In this document: one piece after another, positions 1 through 7,108 of the stretch
Layout of the letters: every line of letters begins with the position of its first letter
Numbering within the stretch: the first letter of the stretch is position 1
DNA from: a virus
DNA length: 46,591 nucleotides
Strand: one strand, 5' to 3'
IMG/VR virus record: IMGVR_UViG_3300020580_000025
Coordinates: 1-46,591 of that record
Notes under the pieces: model-generated
Told to the model about the DNA's origin: nothing
The model's input: only the letters and a program-made list of their open reading frames with translations
Database searches by the model: none
Made by a program: the position numbers and the translations under genes

Positions 1-145
1 ATGGCAACGCGCGGGTGTATGGCGACGCGCAGGTGTCTGGCAACGCGCAGGTGTATGGCAACGCGCGGGTGTATGGCAACGCGCGGGTGTCTGGCGACGC
101 GCAAGTGTCTGGCGACGCGCGGGTGTCTGGCGACGCGCAGGTGTC
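1..145. repeat. Terminal overlap with 46447-46591 (circle closure)
   Basis: These bases match the last 145 bases of the window. The only differences are at positions 1 and 19, so 20-145 and 46466-46591 are identical. Variant repeat units appear in the same order in both copies, which is stronger evidence than simple repeat similarity. The reading frame is also preserved. The likeliest explanation is a circular or circularly permuted genome whose assembly closed inside the array. A collapsed or mis-joined repeat remains possible. Confidence 0.7.
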
Positions 146-398
146 TGGCGACGCGCAGGTGTCTGGCAACGCAAATTTTTTGCTGGTAGGGCCTATTGGT
201 TCACGATGCGCATTTCTCACCATCACAGCGGACGCTAAGATCAAGGTGCGCTTCTCCACTGGCTGTTTCAACGGCGACCTAGAAAAGCTACAAGCTGCAA
301 TCAAAGAAACGCACGGAACTGATTCACTATTTGCTAGGCAATACGCAGCGGCAATCGCACTAGCAGCAGTTTGTATTCAGGAGAAAACCGATGTTTGA
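1..398 (+). CDS. Hexapeptide beta-helix repeat protein, C-terminal part (continues from the right end)
   Basis: This is the 3' part of the gene that starts at 46197. The first ~174 bases encode tandem hexapeptides of the type G-(N/D)-A-(R/Q)-V-(Y/S), the pattern of left-handed beta-helix or acetyltransferase-like hexapeptide proteins. A non-repetitive tail of about 75 residues follows, beginning LLVGPIGSR and containing TGCFNGDLE and an IKETHG motif. Phage proteins with this plan (N-terminal cap, repeat helix, GPIGSR tail) are common; their role is not established. Joining both ends through the terminal overlap gives a protein of about 215 residues. The repeat count is uncertain because the assembly breaks inside the array. 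The stop overlaps the next ATG by 8 bases. No catalytic residues are recognisable, so I call the fold and not a function. Confidence 0.8.
   Translation, partial: GNARVYGDAQVSGNAQVYGNARVYGNARVSGDAQVSGDARVSGDAQVSGDAQVSGNANFLLVGPIGSRCAFLTITADAKIKVRFSTGCFNGDLEKLQAAIKETHGTDSLFARQYAAAIALAAVCIQEKTDV
3..174 (+). repeat. 18-bp tandem repeat array, left part
   Basis: The unit is 18 bp, approximately GTGTMTGGCRACGCGCRG, repeated head to tail with a few alternating bases (tat/tct, aac/gac, cgg/cag/caa). It encodes one hexapeptide rung per unit, and the array ends where the unique tail begins. The near-identical units would allow copy-number change by slippage or recombination without breaking the frame. 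Confidence 0.9.
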
Positions 399-678
399 CA
401 CCCTCATTAGACTTACCGTTGTGTTCGCGGTAGTGTTAGCGCTCATCATTCATCTAGCAGGCCGCGCGATGACTTATTCAGACTTGAACCACAAGCAGCA
501 ACAGCTAGCCAAGCGGCTGCGCACGCAACGCCCTATGTGTATTCCCGGCACGGATCGGATTATCGTTAAACGCGAAGCAGAGATATGGCACGCGCTGGTT
601 GTCTCCAGCGCACGGGAACTGTGCTTGGAGCAAAATCAGGTGACGGCATTTTGCAACGCTTGCGGGATATCGGAATGA
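391..678 (+). CDS. Small single-pass membrane protein
   Basis: The protein has 95 residues. Residues 7-26 form a hydrophobic helix (LTVVFAVVLALIIHLAG), which suggests an N-terminal membrane anchor with a basic soluble tail. The tail contains PMCIPGTDRI and ends with a CNACGI pair of cysteines that could bind metal. The start has a good ribosome site (AGGAGAAAACCG then ATG), and the stop overlaps the next ATG as ATGA. I do not recognise the family. It begins a run of coupled microproteins. Confidence 0.7.
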   Translation: MFDTLIRLTVVFAVVLALIIHLAGRAMTYSDLNHKQQQLAKRLRTQRPMCIPGTDRIIVKREAEIWHALVVSSARELCLEQNQVTAFCNACGISE

Positions 679-839
679 ACGCTATCCGCCGGTTCCTGCA
701 TTGGTTGGGTAAGCCCTATCGCTACCAATGCCGAACGTGCGACTGGGTAGGCAATGTCTGCTCTTGGACGGACTCCAGCGATCCCACTCGTTCACATTAC
801 CCAATCTGTCCGCGCTGCTTCACGAGGTTAAAACGATGA
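675..839 (+). CDS. Zinc-ribbon microprotein (54 aa)
   Basis: The chosen ATG overlaps the stop of the preceding gene (ATGA); the longer open frame upstream lies inside that gene. The protein has two cysteine pairs, CRTC and CPRC, about 25 residues apart. This is the usual spacing of a small zinc ribbon, and a basic N-terminus precedes it. The family is unrecognised. Nucleic-acid or protein binding is possible but not shown. Confidence 0.55.
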   Translation: MNAIRRFLHWLGKPYRYQCRTCDWVGNVCSWTDSSDPTRSHYPICPRCFTRLKR

Positions 840-1012
840 AACGATGCATGCACCGAGAACTATGGATTAGAACCGAACGAGATCGTTGCTCCTGGGTGCG
901 CTGCGGCTCGTGTATGCTGACAGGGCCTAAAAAGCACTCTATAACCCTTGCACTGCTGGCGTGGATCGTATTCATCGCGAATGACCATCCGAAACGCCGC
1001 AAACGTGGATAG
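836..1012 (+). CDS. Lar-like zinc-finger microprotein, degenerate (58 aa)
   Basis: The start is coupled to the previous gene by ATGA overlap. The pattern W-x2-CGSC-x2-TGPKK-x(n)-AW resembles the second half of the small phage zinc-finger family that includes the Lar restriction-alleviation proteins (typically CGxCGxxGP...AxxxWN). Here the first half carries only scattered cysteines, so the match is partial. The hydrophobic stretch ITLALLAWIVFIA could be read as a membrane helix instead. The function is unassigned. Confidence 0.45.
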   Translation: MKRCMHRELWIRTERDRCSWVRCGSCMLTGPKKHSITLALLAWIVFIANDHPKRRKRG

Positions 1013-1205
1013 TTTCATCAAATGCCCGTTTTGCGCCGGTCATGAAGTAGTCAGCGCTGAGGCGGCAGAAATCATCGCTAATCAGATTGACGAATGCGTC
1101 AACCTGCTAGAGGAAATGCCCGTCAAGACGGAATTGCACAATATCCGCAATGCCATCTTGAACCATCAAGAGCGCGCGACCGACGTTGACGAATTGCTAC
1201 GGTAG
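981..1205 (+). CDS. Small CxxC protein with helical C-terminus
   Basis: From the ATG chosen here the protein has 74 residues: a CPFC pair near the N-terminus, then an acidic helical segment (AEAAEIIANQIDECVNLLEE). A TTG 33 bases upstream could extend it by 11 residues. Neither start has a clear ribosome site, so the 5' end is uncertain. It overlaps the previous gene by 32 bases. No family is recognised. Confidence 0.5.
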   Translation: MTIRNAANVDSFIKCPFCAGHEVVSAEAAEIIANQIDECVNLLEEMPVKTELHNIRNAILNHQERATDVDELLR

Positions 1206-1240
1206 CGCTACTGTCACACGTCCCTTCCCCAGGAGCCTCT

Positions 1241-1510
1241 ATGTCAACCCCAAAAAATGCCGTGTACAAATGGCTACGCGTTGCTACCCCCGCACAAGCC
1301 CGCGAATTAGCGAAAGCGGCTCAGACTTCTATCGCCCATCTGCGACATATCGCCGCCGGCCGACGCCAAGTAAGCGCGGACATGGGCCAGCGCTTGGCCA
1401 CTGCCAGCCGCACCTTGAAGCATCGAGCGCTCTATCTCGATCAGCAAGCCCTGTGCCGCGTCTGTCGAGTCTGTCCCCTCGTTGAATCGCGTAAAACGAA
1501 AGCTGCTTAA
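1241..1510 (+). CDS. Cro/XRE-like helix-turn-helix protein
   Basis: The protein has 89 residues and follows a strong ribosome site (CCAGGAGCCTCT before ATG). Residues 17-58 read like a compact Cro or YdaS-type helix-turn-helix: ARELAKAAQTSIAHLRHIA, then AGRRQVSADMGQRLATAS. The last third carries CRVCRVC, a possible metal site or disulfide cluster. It lies directly upstream of the primase gene, so regulation of the replication genes or origin recognition is plausible. That role is inferred from fold and position only. Confidence 0.65.
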   Translation: MSTPKNAVYKWLRVATPAQARELAKAAQTSIAHLRHIAAGRRQVSADMGQRLATASRTLKHRALYLDQQALCRVCRVCPLVESRKTKAA

Positions 1511-1527
1511 AAGACTGCTGCGCGCCT

Positions 1528-3708
1528 GTGGGGATATTCCGCGAATACGTGGAGGCTGGTTGGTCCCTGTGCGGGATCGATCGCGGTAAGAAAGCACCGA
1601 CCTACCCCCGATGGAACGAAACCCCGGTACCGGCGGATACAGCGGACGGCCTTGATGGCGCGGGGCTACTCCATGTTCAAAGCCAGACATGCGCCCTGGA
1701 TATTGACGACTTGTCAAGCGCTCGTTTGTGGCTGGCCGAACGGGGGGTGGACTTAGACGGCCTACTGGCAGCCAAAGATGCGATCCAAATCAGCTCCGGG
1801 CGCGTTGGCCGGGCGAAGCTACTCTACCGACTCAAGACCCCGCTACGCACCTTTAAACCGCCAGGGAGCGGCCTGGAGCTGCGCTGTGCGAACCTGCAAG
1901 GACGATCGGTTCAGGATGTTCTGCCGCCCTCCGTGCATCCAGAGACGAAGAAACCCTATGAATGGGTCTTTGCCGAGCCGCTGTTAGGCGACTGGGCACG
2001 CCTGCCCGCGATCCCCGCGACGTTGAAAGCCGCCTGGCGTGCCTTGATCGATGACAACGAACCGCCAGCTCCCAGAGCACTGAATGGTGATATGGATGTG
2101 GCGCTAGAGAAGCTACACCGCTGGATCAAGGGCCAGGATTCCAATATGGGCTACGACCCCTGGCTCAAAGTCGGTATGAAGCTCCACCACGCCACGGGGG
2201 GCGCCGAGGAAGGGCTAGCACTCTGGGACGGCTGGAGCGCAAAAGCGACGCGCAAGTTTAAAAGCCCCCCGATGTGCCGTGCGCATTGGGTATCGTTCTC
2301 ATCTCCCAAGGGCAAGATCGTCGCGACACTCGATAACGAGCTGCCGGCGGAAGCGGACGAATTTGAAATTGTCACGCCGAGCGCCGATACGACGGATAGC
2401 AAGATGCAAGAGACGGCGCGGCAACAACGGCAAGCCGCGTTTACTGAATTGGAGAAGCGCGTCGTGTACGTACTGGCGTCAGAGAAATATTTCGATACTA
2501 CCCGCCATCGGTTGATCGGCAGTGACTCCGCGTTAGAGCATCAATTTACTGCGCTCATGCCTAGAAAAAACGGCAAGCGCATCAACCCTGTCACGGTACT
2601 CAAACAAAGTACCACGAAGCGATTAGTGGAAGGGCTGGCCTTCCATCCGGGGGAAGGGGCGCTATTTAAGTTAGCAGAGGATACCTATGCTAATCAGTAC
2701 CGCAATCGGCTACCCGCGCCACTGGAGCCTACTAAAGAAGAAAACGACAAAATCGATTGGATCTTCGCGCGGATTGAAGATGGCAGCTACCGGCACTGGA
2801 TCAAGCAGCTTTATGCGCATGTTGTCCAGCAGCCAGGGGTTAAGATCCGCTCGGCGCCGCTGATATGGTCGGATACCCAGCGCAATGGCAAGTCTACGAT
2901 CATCAAAACCATTCCCGCGCTCTTGGTGGGGCGCGAGTACAGCCAGGATGTGGACTATCCGCTACTCACCAGCGATTTCAACGACTACCTGCAAGAGGCA
3001 TGGCATGTCAATCTAGCGGAGTTTCGCGCAGGCACACGCGGCGAGCGGACGATGGTCAATAACAAGCTCAAAGCCTACATCGCGGAAGATACCGTGCCGC
3101 TGCACCCGAAAGGCGGCAAAGGGTATACGATGCCCAATCACTTTTTCGTAACCGCCAGCAGTAACGATGAGGACGCCGCCTCGATTGATAACAACGATGA
3201 ACGATGGGGCATTTACGAATTCAAACAGCTCAAATATACCGACGCGGAGCGTCAGTGGATCATCTACGATTTTCTATTGAAGCCCCGAGCGGCGGCGGTC
3301 CTGCGCTGGTACTTTCTCCACTACTCCATCGACGGGTTCTACCCTGGAGGGAGCGCGCCGATGACGGACGCCAAGCAAGATATGGTGGAAGCGTCCCGGC
3401 CGGCGGATAAGGAACTATTGGAAACAATGTTTGAGGAACAAGCGGAATTCTTTGCGCGTGATATCGTCGTGGTGAGCGAGGTTCAAGCTTACGTTCATAA
3501 GCATTCCGTCGCGCGTCCCTCTGCAACGCGCGTTGGTAAAGTTCTAGCGGCAGCGCCTTTCTTTGGCGTTGCGATGCGATTTAGAATCAGAGAAAAGCTG
3601 TTTCGAGGGGTTATCGTTCGCAATCACGACAGATGGGTAGGGCGTCCCGGCCCTGAATTAATGGCCCATATTACAGGAGGAAATGACGACATTGACATTT
3701 TAACGTAG
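1528..3708 (+). CDS. Primase-polymerase / SF3-type helicase fusion
   Basis: The N-terminal ~150 residues form a bifunctional primase-polymerase domain. The acidic pair is in ALDIDD (about residues 56-61), and the family signature VLPPSVHPETKKPYEW lies at 131-146. Residues ~190-255 match the primase C-terminal 2 linker (WLKVGMKLHHATGG, LWDGWS, W-x-SF). The C-terminal half is a DUF5906/D5-like superfamily 3 helicase: Walker A SDTQRNGKST near residue 450, Walker B-like WHVNLAEF, sensor FFVTASSN and arginine-finger candidate NDERWGIYE. At 726 residues it is full length for such fusions. It should synthesise primers and unwind DNA at the phage fork. The start is GTG with a weak ribosome site, so the exact N-terminus is uncertain. 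Confidence 0.9.
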   Translation: MGIFREYVEAGWSLCGIDRGKKAPTYPRWNETPVPADTADGLDGAGLLHVQSQTCALDIDDLSSARLWLAERGVDLDGLLAAKDAIQISSGRVGRAKLLYRLKTPLRTFKPPGSGLELRCANLQGRSVQDVLPPSVHPETKKPYEWVFAEPLLGDWARLPAIPATLKAAWRALIDDNEPPAPRALNGDMDVALEKLHRWIKGQDSNMGYDPWLKVGMKLHHATGGAEEGLALWDGWSAKATRKFKSPPMCRAHWVSFSSPKGKIVATLDNELPAEADEFEIVTPSADTTDSKMQETARQQRQAAFTELEKRVVYVLASEKYFDTTRHRLIGSDSALEHQFTALMPRKNGKRINPVTVLKQSTTKRLVEGLAFHPGEGALFKLAEDTYANQYRNRLPAPLEPTKEENDKIDWIFARIEDGSYRHWIKQLYAHVVQQPGVKIRSAPLIWSDTQRNGKSTIIKTIPALLVGREYSQDVDYPLLTSDFNDYLQEAWHVNLAEFRAGTRGERTMVNNKLKAYIAEDTVPLHPKGGKGYTMPNHFFVTASSNDEDAASIDNNDERWGIYEFKQLKYTDAERQWIIYDFLLKPRAAAVLRWYFLHYSIDGFYPGGSAPMTDAKQDMVEASRPADKELLETMFEEQAEFFARDIVVVSEVQAYVHKHSVARPSATRVGKVLAAAPFFGVAMRFRIREKLFRGVIVRNHDRWVGRPGPELMAHITGGNDDIDILT

Positions 3709-3748
3709 CAAGTGGTATTTTCTTGTTCCAACCAACGTAGGAGTTCCC

Positions 3749-4144
3749 ATGTCAGAAGCCAGCAGAGCAGCCGCTCTCCAACATGCCGCCGCCGTCCATC
3801 ACGGCAGCGGCGATTCTTTGGCGGTATTGCAAACCGCTGAATTGTTCCATGCCTTCGTCACCGGCGAGCCGGTATCGAATGCCGCGCCGCCAAAAGTTGC
3901 GAAGGCCGCTAAAACAGCAGCACCAAAGACTGCACCCAAGGCTGCGGAGCCGGAAGAAGCGGCCAGCGATGAAGTTACCAAAGAGCAAGTAGGTGAAGCG
4001 ATTGAGGCGATGCTCAATGCTAACTTACGCAACGAAGCGATCAAACTATTCGCGAAGTACAAAGCGAGGAGTTTGTCGGGAGTTGATTCCGCGAACTATG
4101 CGGCACTGTTGCAAGATGCCAATGATGCGCTATTGAGTGCCTAG
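3749..4144 (+). CDS. Conserved phage protein with Ala/Lys/Pro linker
   Basis: The 131-residue protein has a strong ribosome site (TAGGAGTTCCC). It has a helical N-terminal part, a flexible linker of A, K, P and T repeats (residues ~47-75), and a compact helical C-terminal domain beginning TKEQVGEAIEAMLNANLR. Its place between the primase and the DUF2800 nuclease suggests a replication accessory role, for example protein-protein or DNA binding through the C-terminal domain. There is no recognised catalytic motif. Confidence 0.7.
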   Translation: MSEASRAAALQHAAAVHHGSGDSLAVLQTAELFHAFVTGEPVSNAAPPKVAKAAKTAAPKTAPKAAEPEEAASDEVTKEQVGEAIEAMLNANLRNEAIKLFAKYKARSLSGVDSANYAALLQDANDALLSA

Positions 4145-4190
4145 AGTTGTGCTGAAAGGTCGCTGTGCCTTTTGGGAAAGTGGCGACAGC

Positions 4191-4213
4191 CCCCAGGTGC
4201 AAAACACCTGGGG
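4191..4213 (+). other. Perfect RNA hairpin upstream of the DUF2800 gene
   Basis: CCCCAGGTG, loop CAAAA, CACCTGGGG: a perfect 9-bp GC-rich stem ending 20 bases before the next ATG. Neither strand has a T-tract after it, so it is not a canonical intrinsic terminator. It could be a processing or mRNA-stability element, or it could tune access to the ribosome site AAAAAGGAA just downstream. Confidence 0.6.
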
Positions 4214-4233
4214 CGCCATGAAAAAGGAATAAC

Positions 4234-5544
4234 ATGTCAGAACATTCAGTCTTTGCGTTTTCCGCCTCGCCGCGTTGGATACCGTGCCCCGGTTCGATGG
4301 CTTATCCTGAGAATACCGCAGAAGGGGTAGATGGTGGATTCTACGCGGACGAGGGTAGCGCGGCGCATCTACTCGCCAGTTGGGTGCTCAAGGATAAAAA
4401 GAAACGGTGCGAGGATTTCATTGGTCAGAAAATCCCTGTAGGCAAACGAGAATTTGAAGTCACCGACGAATTCGCCAACCACGTACAAACCTACGTCGAT
4501 GATGTGCAGCGACGTGCTATCGGCGGGTTTCTGATGGTTGAGCAACGCGTGACGCTGGCAGGCGTCGAAGGGTTTGACGAATCGAACTACGGCACCAGTG
4601 ACGCTATCATGGCGCTGCCTGGTTACGGAGTGGTGGAAGATTTAAAATTCGGTCAAGGGGAGAAGGTCTATGCGTGGACGCCTGCGCGTGCGGATTCGCC
4701 GTTTGTTATGGACGCGTGGACTGAGGGTGAAGAAGAGCGAACTAGCGTTGAGCCGAACTACCAACTCATGCTATATGCGCTTGCATCGCTTGCGGATCTA
4801 CGGCTTCTAATCGATGACCCAGGTTATATCCTGATCGTCATCAACCAGCCGCGTCTAGGCCATATCTCCGAACTGCGCGTGCCGATTGCCGTCTTAGAGC
4901 GCTTCGCCTTATTTGCAGCCGCAGCGTTGAAGAAAGCGGAATTGGCGATGGGTCTCGGCATTGATATCGCTGAAAGACGCAACATGTTTAACCCTGGTGA
5001 AAAGCAATGCCGCTGGTGTCGCGCCCTTTCCCGATGTCCTGCGGCCGCCAGTCGCGTGCAACAGGAAGTGGCCGCCGACTTTGATACAATCGCTGTGGAG
5101 CCGCCGGTATTGCCTATCAATGCCAAGCAAATTGCGAAAGCCATGCTCGCCGTATCGTTCGTGTCCGACTGGTGCCGAGCGGTTATGACTCGCGCCAATG
5201 AAATGGTTGCCGCTGGGATCGATATCATCGGTCCGGACGCCAAACCCTATAAGTTTGTTGAGGGCAAGCTAGGGGATCGCAAGTGGAGCGACGAGACGGC
5301 GGCAGAAGCTGCATTGGTTGGGGTATTGGCTGATAAGGCATACCAACCTCAAAAAATCTTGACCGCTAGCGGCGCATCGAAGATCCTCGATAAGAAGAAA
5401 ACGGCGGAAACCTGGAAGGACGTGTTTGTGCCACTCATTAAGCGCGCACCGGGTAAGCCGGTGCTGGTATTGGGGAGTGATCCACGTCCAGCGTTTAGCC
5501 CCGCATCGAGCGCGGATGAATTCGACGTGGAGGAAGCAGAATGA
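4234..5544 (+). CDS. DUF2800 Cas4/RecB-like nuclease
   Basis: The protein has 436 residues with the DUF2800 layout: N-terminal SASPRWIPCPGS, then DEGSAAHLLASW. The PD-(D/E)xK core is visible in GTSDAIM and VVEDLKFGQG. A C-terminal cysteine cluster (CRWCRALSRCP) together with the N-terminal Cys resembles the four-cysteine iron-sulfur site of Cas4/AddB nucleases. The family is usually next to DUF2815 and a family A polymerase in phages, as here, so DNA end processing or recombination during replication is likely. The start follows AAAAAGGAATAAC. The stop overlaps the next ATG (ATGA). Confidence 0.85.
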   Translation: MSEHSVFAFSASPRWIPCPGSMAYPENTAEGVDGGFYADEGSAAHLLASWVLKDKKKRCEDFIGQKIPVGKREFEVTDEFANHVQTYVDDVQRRAIGGFLMVEQRVTLAGVEGFDESNYGTSDAIMALPGYGVVEDLKFGQGEKVYAWTPARADSPFVMDAWTEGEEERTSVEPNYQLMLYALASLADLRLLIDDPGYILIVINQPRLGHISELRVPIAVLERFALFAAAALKKAELAMGLGIDIAERRNMFNPGEKQCRWCRALSRCPAAASRVQQEVAADFDTIAVEPPVLPINAKQIAKAMLAVSFVSDWCRAVMTRANEMVAAGIDIIGPDAKPYKFVEGKLGDRKWSDETAAEAALVGVLADKAYQPQKILTASGASKILDKKKTAETWKDVFVPLIKRAPGKPVLVLGSDPRPAFSPASSADEFDVEEAE

Positions 5545-5894
5545 CATTGCATTATTGGTTGGTATTTTTATTGATCCAGCTCATCAACTTACCGCTGATG
5601 GTCATTGGCTGGTTCGTAGTGCCGTTTGATGTACTGGAAGGTAACGATGTCCCCTGGATATGGGAGAACCTAGACGATACACCACAGCCGTCATGGTCTA
5701 AATGGCGAACGATCCGATGGCTTGCCTTTCGCAATCCAGTGGCTAACTTGCGTCACGTCAAAGGGGTTTCAGCCATCGGTAGGCCGCTCTTTTATCGCAC
5801 CTGGACCGAATTTGGCAAACTTTGGTATATCAAATTAGGTTGGATGTCGAATGGCTATCCGGCCTGTAGCGCGGGGGCCGGCCGTGGGTATTGA
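5541..5894 (+). CDS. Phage membrane protein, N-terminal TM segment
   Basis: The 117-residue protein has a strongly hydrophobic N-terminus (HYWLVFLLIQLINLPLMVIGWFVVPF), consistent with one or two inner-membrane helices. A tryptophan-rich soluble part follows, containing WLAFRNPVANLRHVKGV, a motif seen in a widespread small phage membrane family of unknown role. The start is coupled by ATGA to the nuclease gene. Confidence 0.75.
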   Translation: MTLHYWLVFLLIQLINLPLMVIGWFVVPFDVLEGNDVPWIWENLDDTPQPSWSKWRTIRWLAFRNPVANLRHVKGVSAIGRPLFYRTWTEFGKLWYIKLGWMSNGYPACSAGAGRGY

Positions 5895-6072
5895 AGAAAT
5901 TACTTGCACTCTTTGCGATGGCGACGGCCAGGCCCTTACCGTCATCTGTCCACGCTGTCACGGATCAGGAAAAATTGTACCGCGTTCGAAGCGTGTGCTA
6001 CCCTACATCGCCGTTCCTCGAATCTATGCCCGAGGGGCGTTAGTCACAAAACGAAACACGAAAGGAAAGTAG
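5851..6072 (+). CDS. DnaJ-type zinc-ribbon protein
   Basis: Two motifs, CTLCDGDGQ and CPRCHGSGKI, form one DnaJ-like C-x2-C-x-G-x-G zinc module, followed by a short basic tail. The ATG used here gives 73 residues and a 44-base overlap with the upstream gene. A GTG at 5884 (MGIEEITC...) is a credible shorter start. There is no J domain, so it is not a co-chaperone. It more likely binds nucleic acid or protein within the replication cluster. Confidence 0.65.
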   Translation: MAIRPVARGPAVGIEEITCTLCDGDGQALTVICPRCHGSGKIVPRSKRVLPYIAVPRIYARGALVTKRNTKGK

Positions 6073-6074
6073 AA

Positions 6075-6644
6075 ATGCGAATCATGCTCCGTGATGTCCG
6101 TCAATCATTCATGTGCTATTGGAAACCGGAACCGTTTCCCAACAGCACCGACCCCACGCCCTATTTCAGCGGCACCTATCTCCTACCGGCGGATCACCCT
6201 CAGTTGCCAGAGTTGAAAAAGATTTGCTTAGAGCTATGCGTCGAGAAGTGGGGCAAAACCAAAGGCCCGGCGATCTACAAAGCCATTCAGATGACGGGGA
6301 AGATTTTCTTGCGAGATGGCAACGCGAAACCCGATTACGATGGGTTCCCTGGCAACTGGTTTATCTCGGCTCGTTCAAAAGTCATGCCGAGTTATTTTGA
6401 TGGCCAGAAGCAGCCGATCACCGAAGCCCAAGGCGTTCTCTATAGCGGTTGCTATGTCAATGTTAGCCTGGAGATGTTCGCCTATACCAAGGGGAACAAT
6501 GGTCTAGGCGCCCGTCAACGCGGCGTGCAGTTCTTACGCAAGGGTGACGCCTTTGGCGGCGGCGGGCCGCCGGCCGATGAGTCCGAGTTTGATGAAATCG
6601 ACAATCCGGAAGAAGCCGGCGAAGTCGATCCGTTGATGGGTTAA
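6075..6644 (+). CDS. DUF2815 single-stranded DNA-binding protein
   Basis: The 189-residue protein matches DUF2815: conserved YFSGTYLLPADHP, GNWFISARSK and LYSGCYVNVSLEMFAY blocks, and a very acidic tail (DESEFDEIDNPEEAGEVD) like those of other phage ssDNA-binding proteins. It probably coats single-stranded DNA at the replication fork and recruits partners through the acidic tail. The ATG is set by the ribosome site AAAGGAAAG and lies two bases after the previous stop. The DUF2800-DUF2815-polymerase A order is typical of this replication module. Confidence 0.85.
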   Translation: MRIMLRDVRQSFMCYWKPEPFPNSTDPTPYFSGTYLLPADHPQLPELKKICLELCVEKWGKTKGPAIYKAIQMTGKIFLRDGNAKPDYDGFPGNWFISARSKVMPSYFDGQKQPITEAQGVLYSGCYVNVSLEMFAYTKGNNGLGARQRGVQFLRKGDAFGGGGPPADESEFDEIDNPEEAGEVDPLMG

Positions 6645-6655
6645 ACCGAGTCCCG

Positions 6656-6714
6656 CCCGCGCGCCCTTTGATCTGAATTTCGCCTTAACGATCGCTGCGG
6701 ATCAGGCGCGCGGG
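6656..6714 (+). other. Long-range inverted repeat, possible mRNA structure
   Basis: CCCGCGCGCC at 6656-6665 pairs perfectly with GGCGCGCGGG at 6705-6714 across a 39-base loop. It lies in the 93-base gap between the ssDNA-binding gene and the next small gene. No T-tract follows, so it is probably an RNA-stability or attenuation structure and not an intrinsic terminator. Confidence 0.55.
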
Positions 6715-6737
6715 AAATGGGCGGATAGGAGCCTCCC

Positions 6738-6992
6738 TTGTTTTCCCAAAATATTGACGAGAATTGCGAGACGTTAAAAGAGCTATTGCGCGGCTTGCCG
6801 CCATCTGCTCGCGGACGCGCCAAGAAAGCGGCGGCGGCGATCGAGAAGGTATTCGTCGGCCTTCAAAAAGATCATCCCAAAGATGGCGCTGTCGCTTTAG
6901 GTGCAGCATTTGCTATCTACATGATCGGCGCTCGGATCGTAGAGCAAGCGAAAGAAGGCAAGCATGACGGCTTGATTGAGCTAGTGTCGTGA
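6738..6992 (+). CDS. Small helical protein of unknown role
   Basis: The 84-residue protein starts at TTG, chosen because an AGGAG lies six bases upstream (GGATAGGAGCCTCCC). It is helix-rich with a basic middle (SARGRAKKAAAAIEK) and a mildly hydrophobic helix (GAVALGAAFAIYMIGARIV) that could touch the membrane. It sits between the ssDNA-binding protein and DNA polymerase. The family is not recognised. Confidence 0.6.
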   Translation: MFSQNIDENCETLKELLRGLPPSARGRAKKAAAAIEKVFVGLQKDHPKDGAVALGAAFAIYMIGARIVEQAKEGKHDGLIELVS

Positions 6993-7108
6993 AGTCTTAT
7001 CGAATCACCTGTGGCTGTATAACCTTCCTTTTTCGCGCCACGAGCATTGGTGCAGCGGTTAGTTTTGCCCGATTATGGTCGCGCGTAAAGGTTGAGCGTA
7101 CAGGCTAA
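6989..7108 (+). CDS. Coupled microprotein (39 aa)
   Basis: This short frame starts with GTG overlapping the upstream stop (GTGA) and ends TAA overlapping the polymerase ATG (TAATG). It exactly fills the gap between two genes. It encodes MKSYRITCGCITF and ends WSRVKVERTG, basic with a CGC motif. Perfect packing between neighbours is the main evidence for translation. No family is recognised. Confidence 0.5.
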   Translation: MKSYRITCGCITFLFRATSIGAAVSFARLWSRVKVERTG

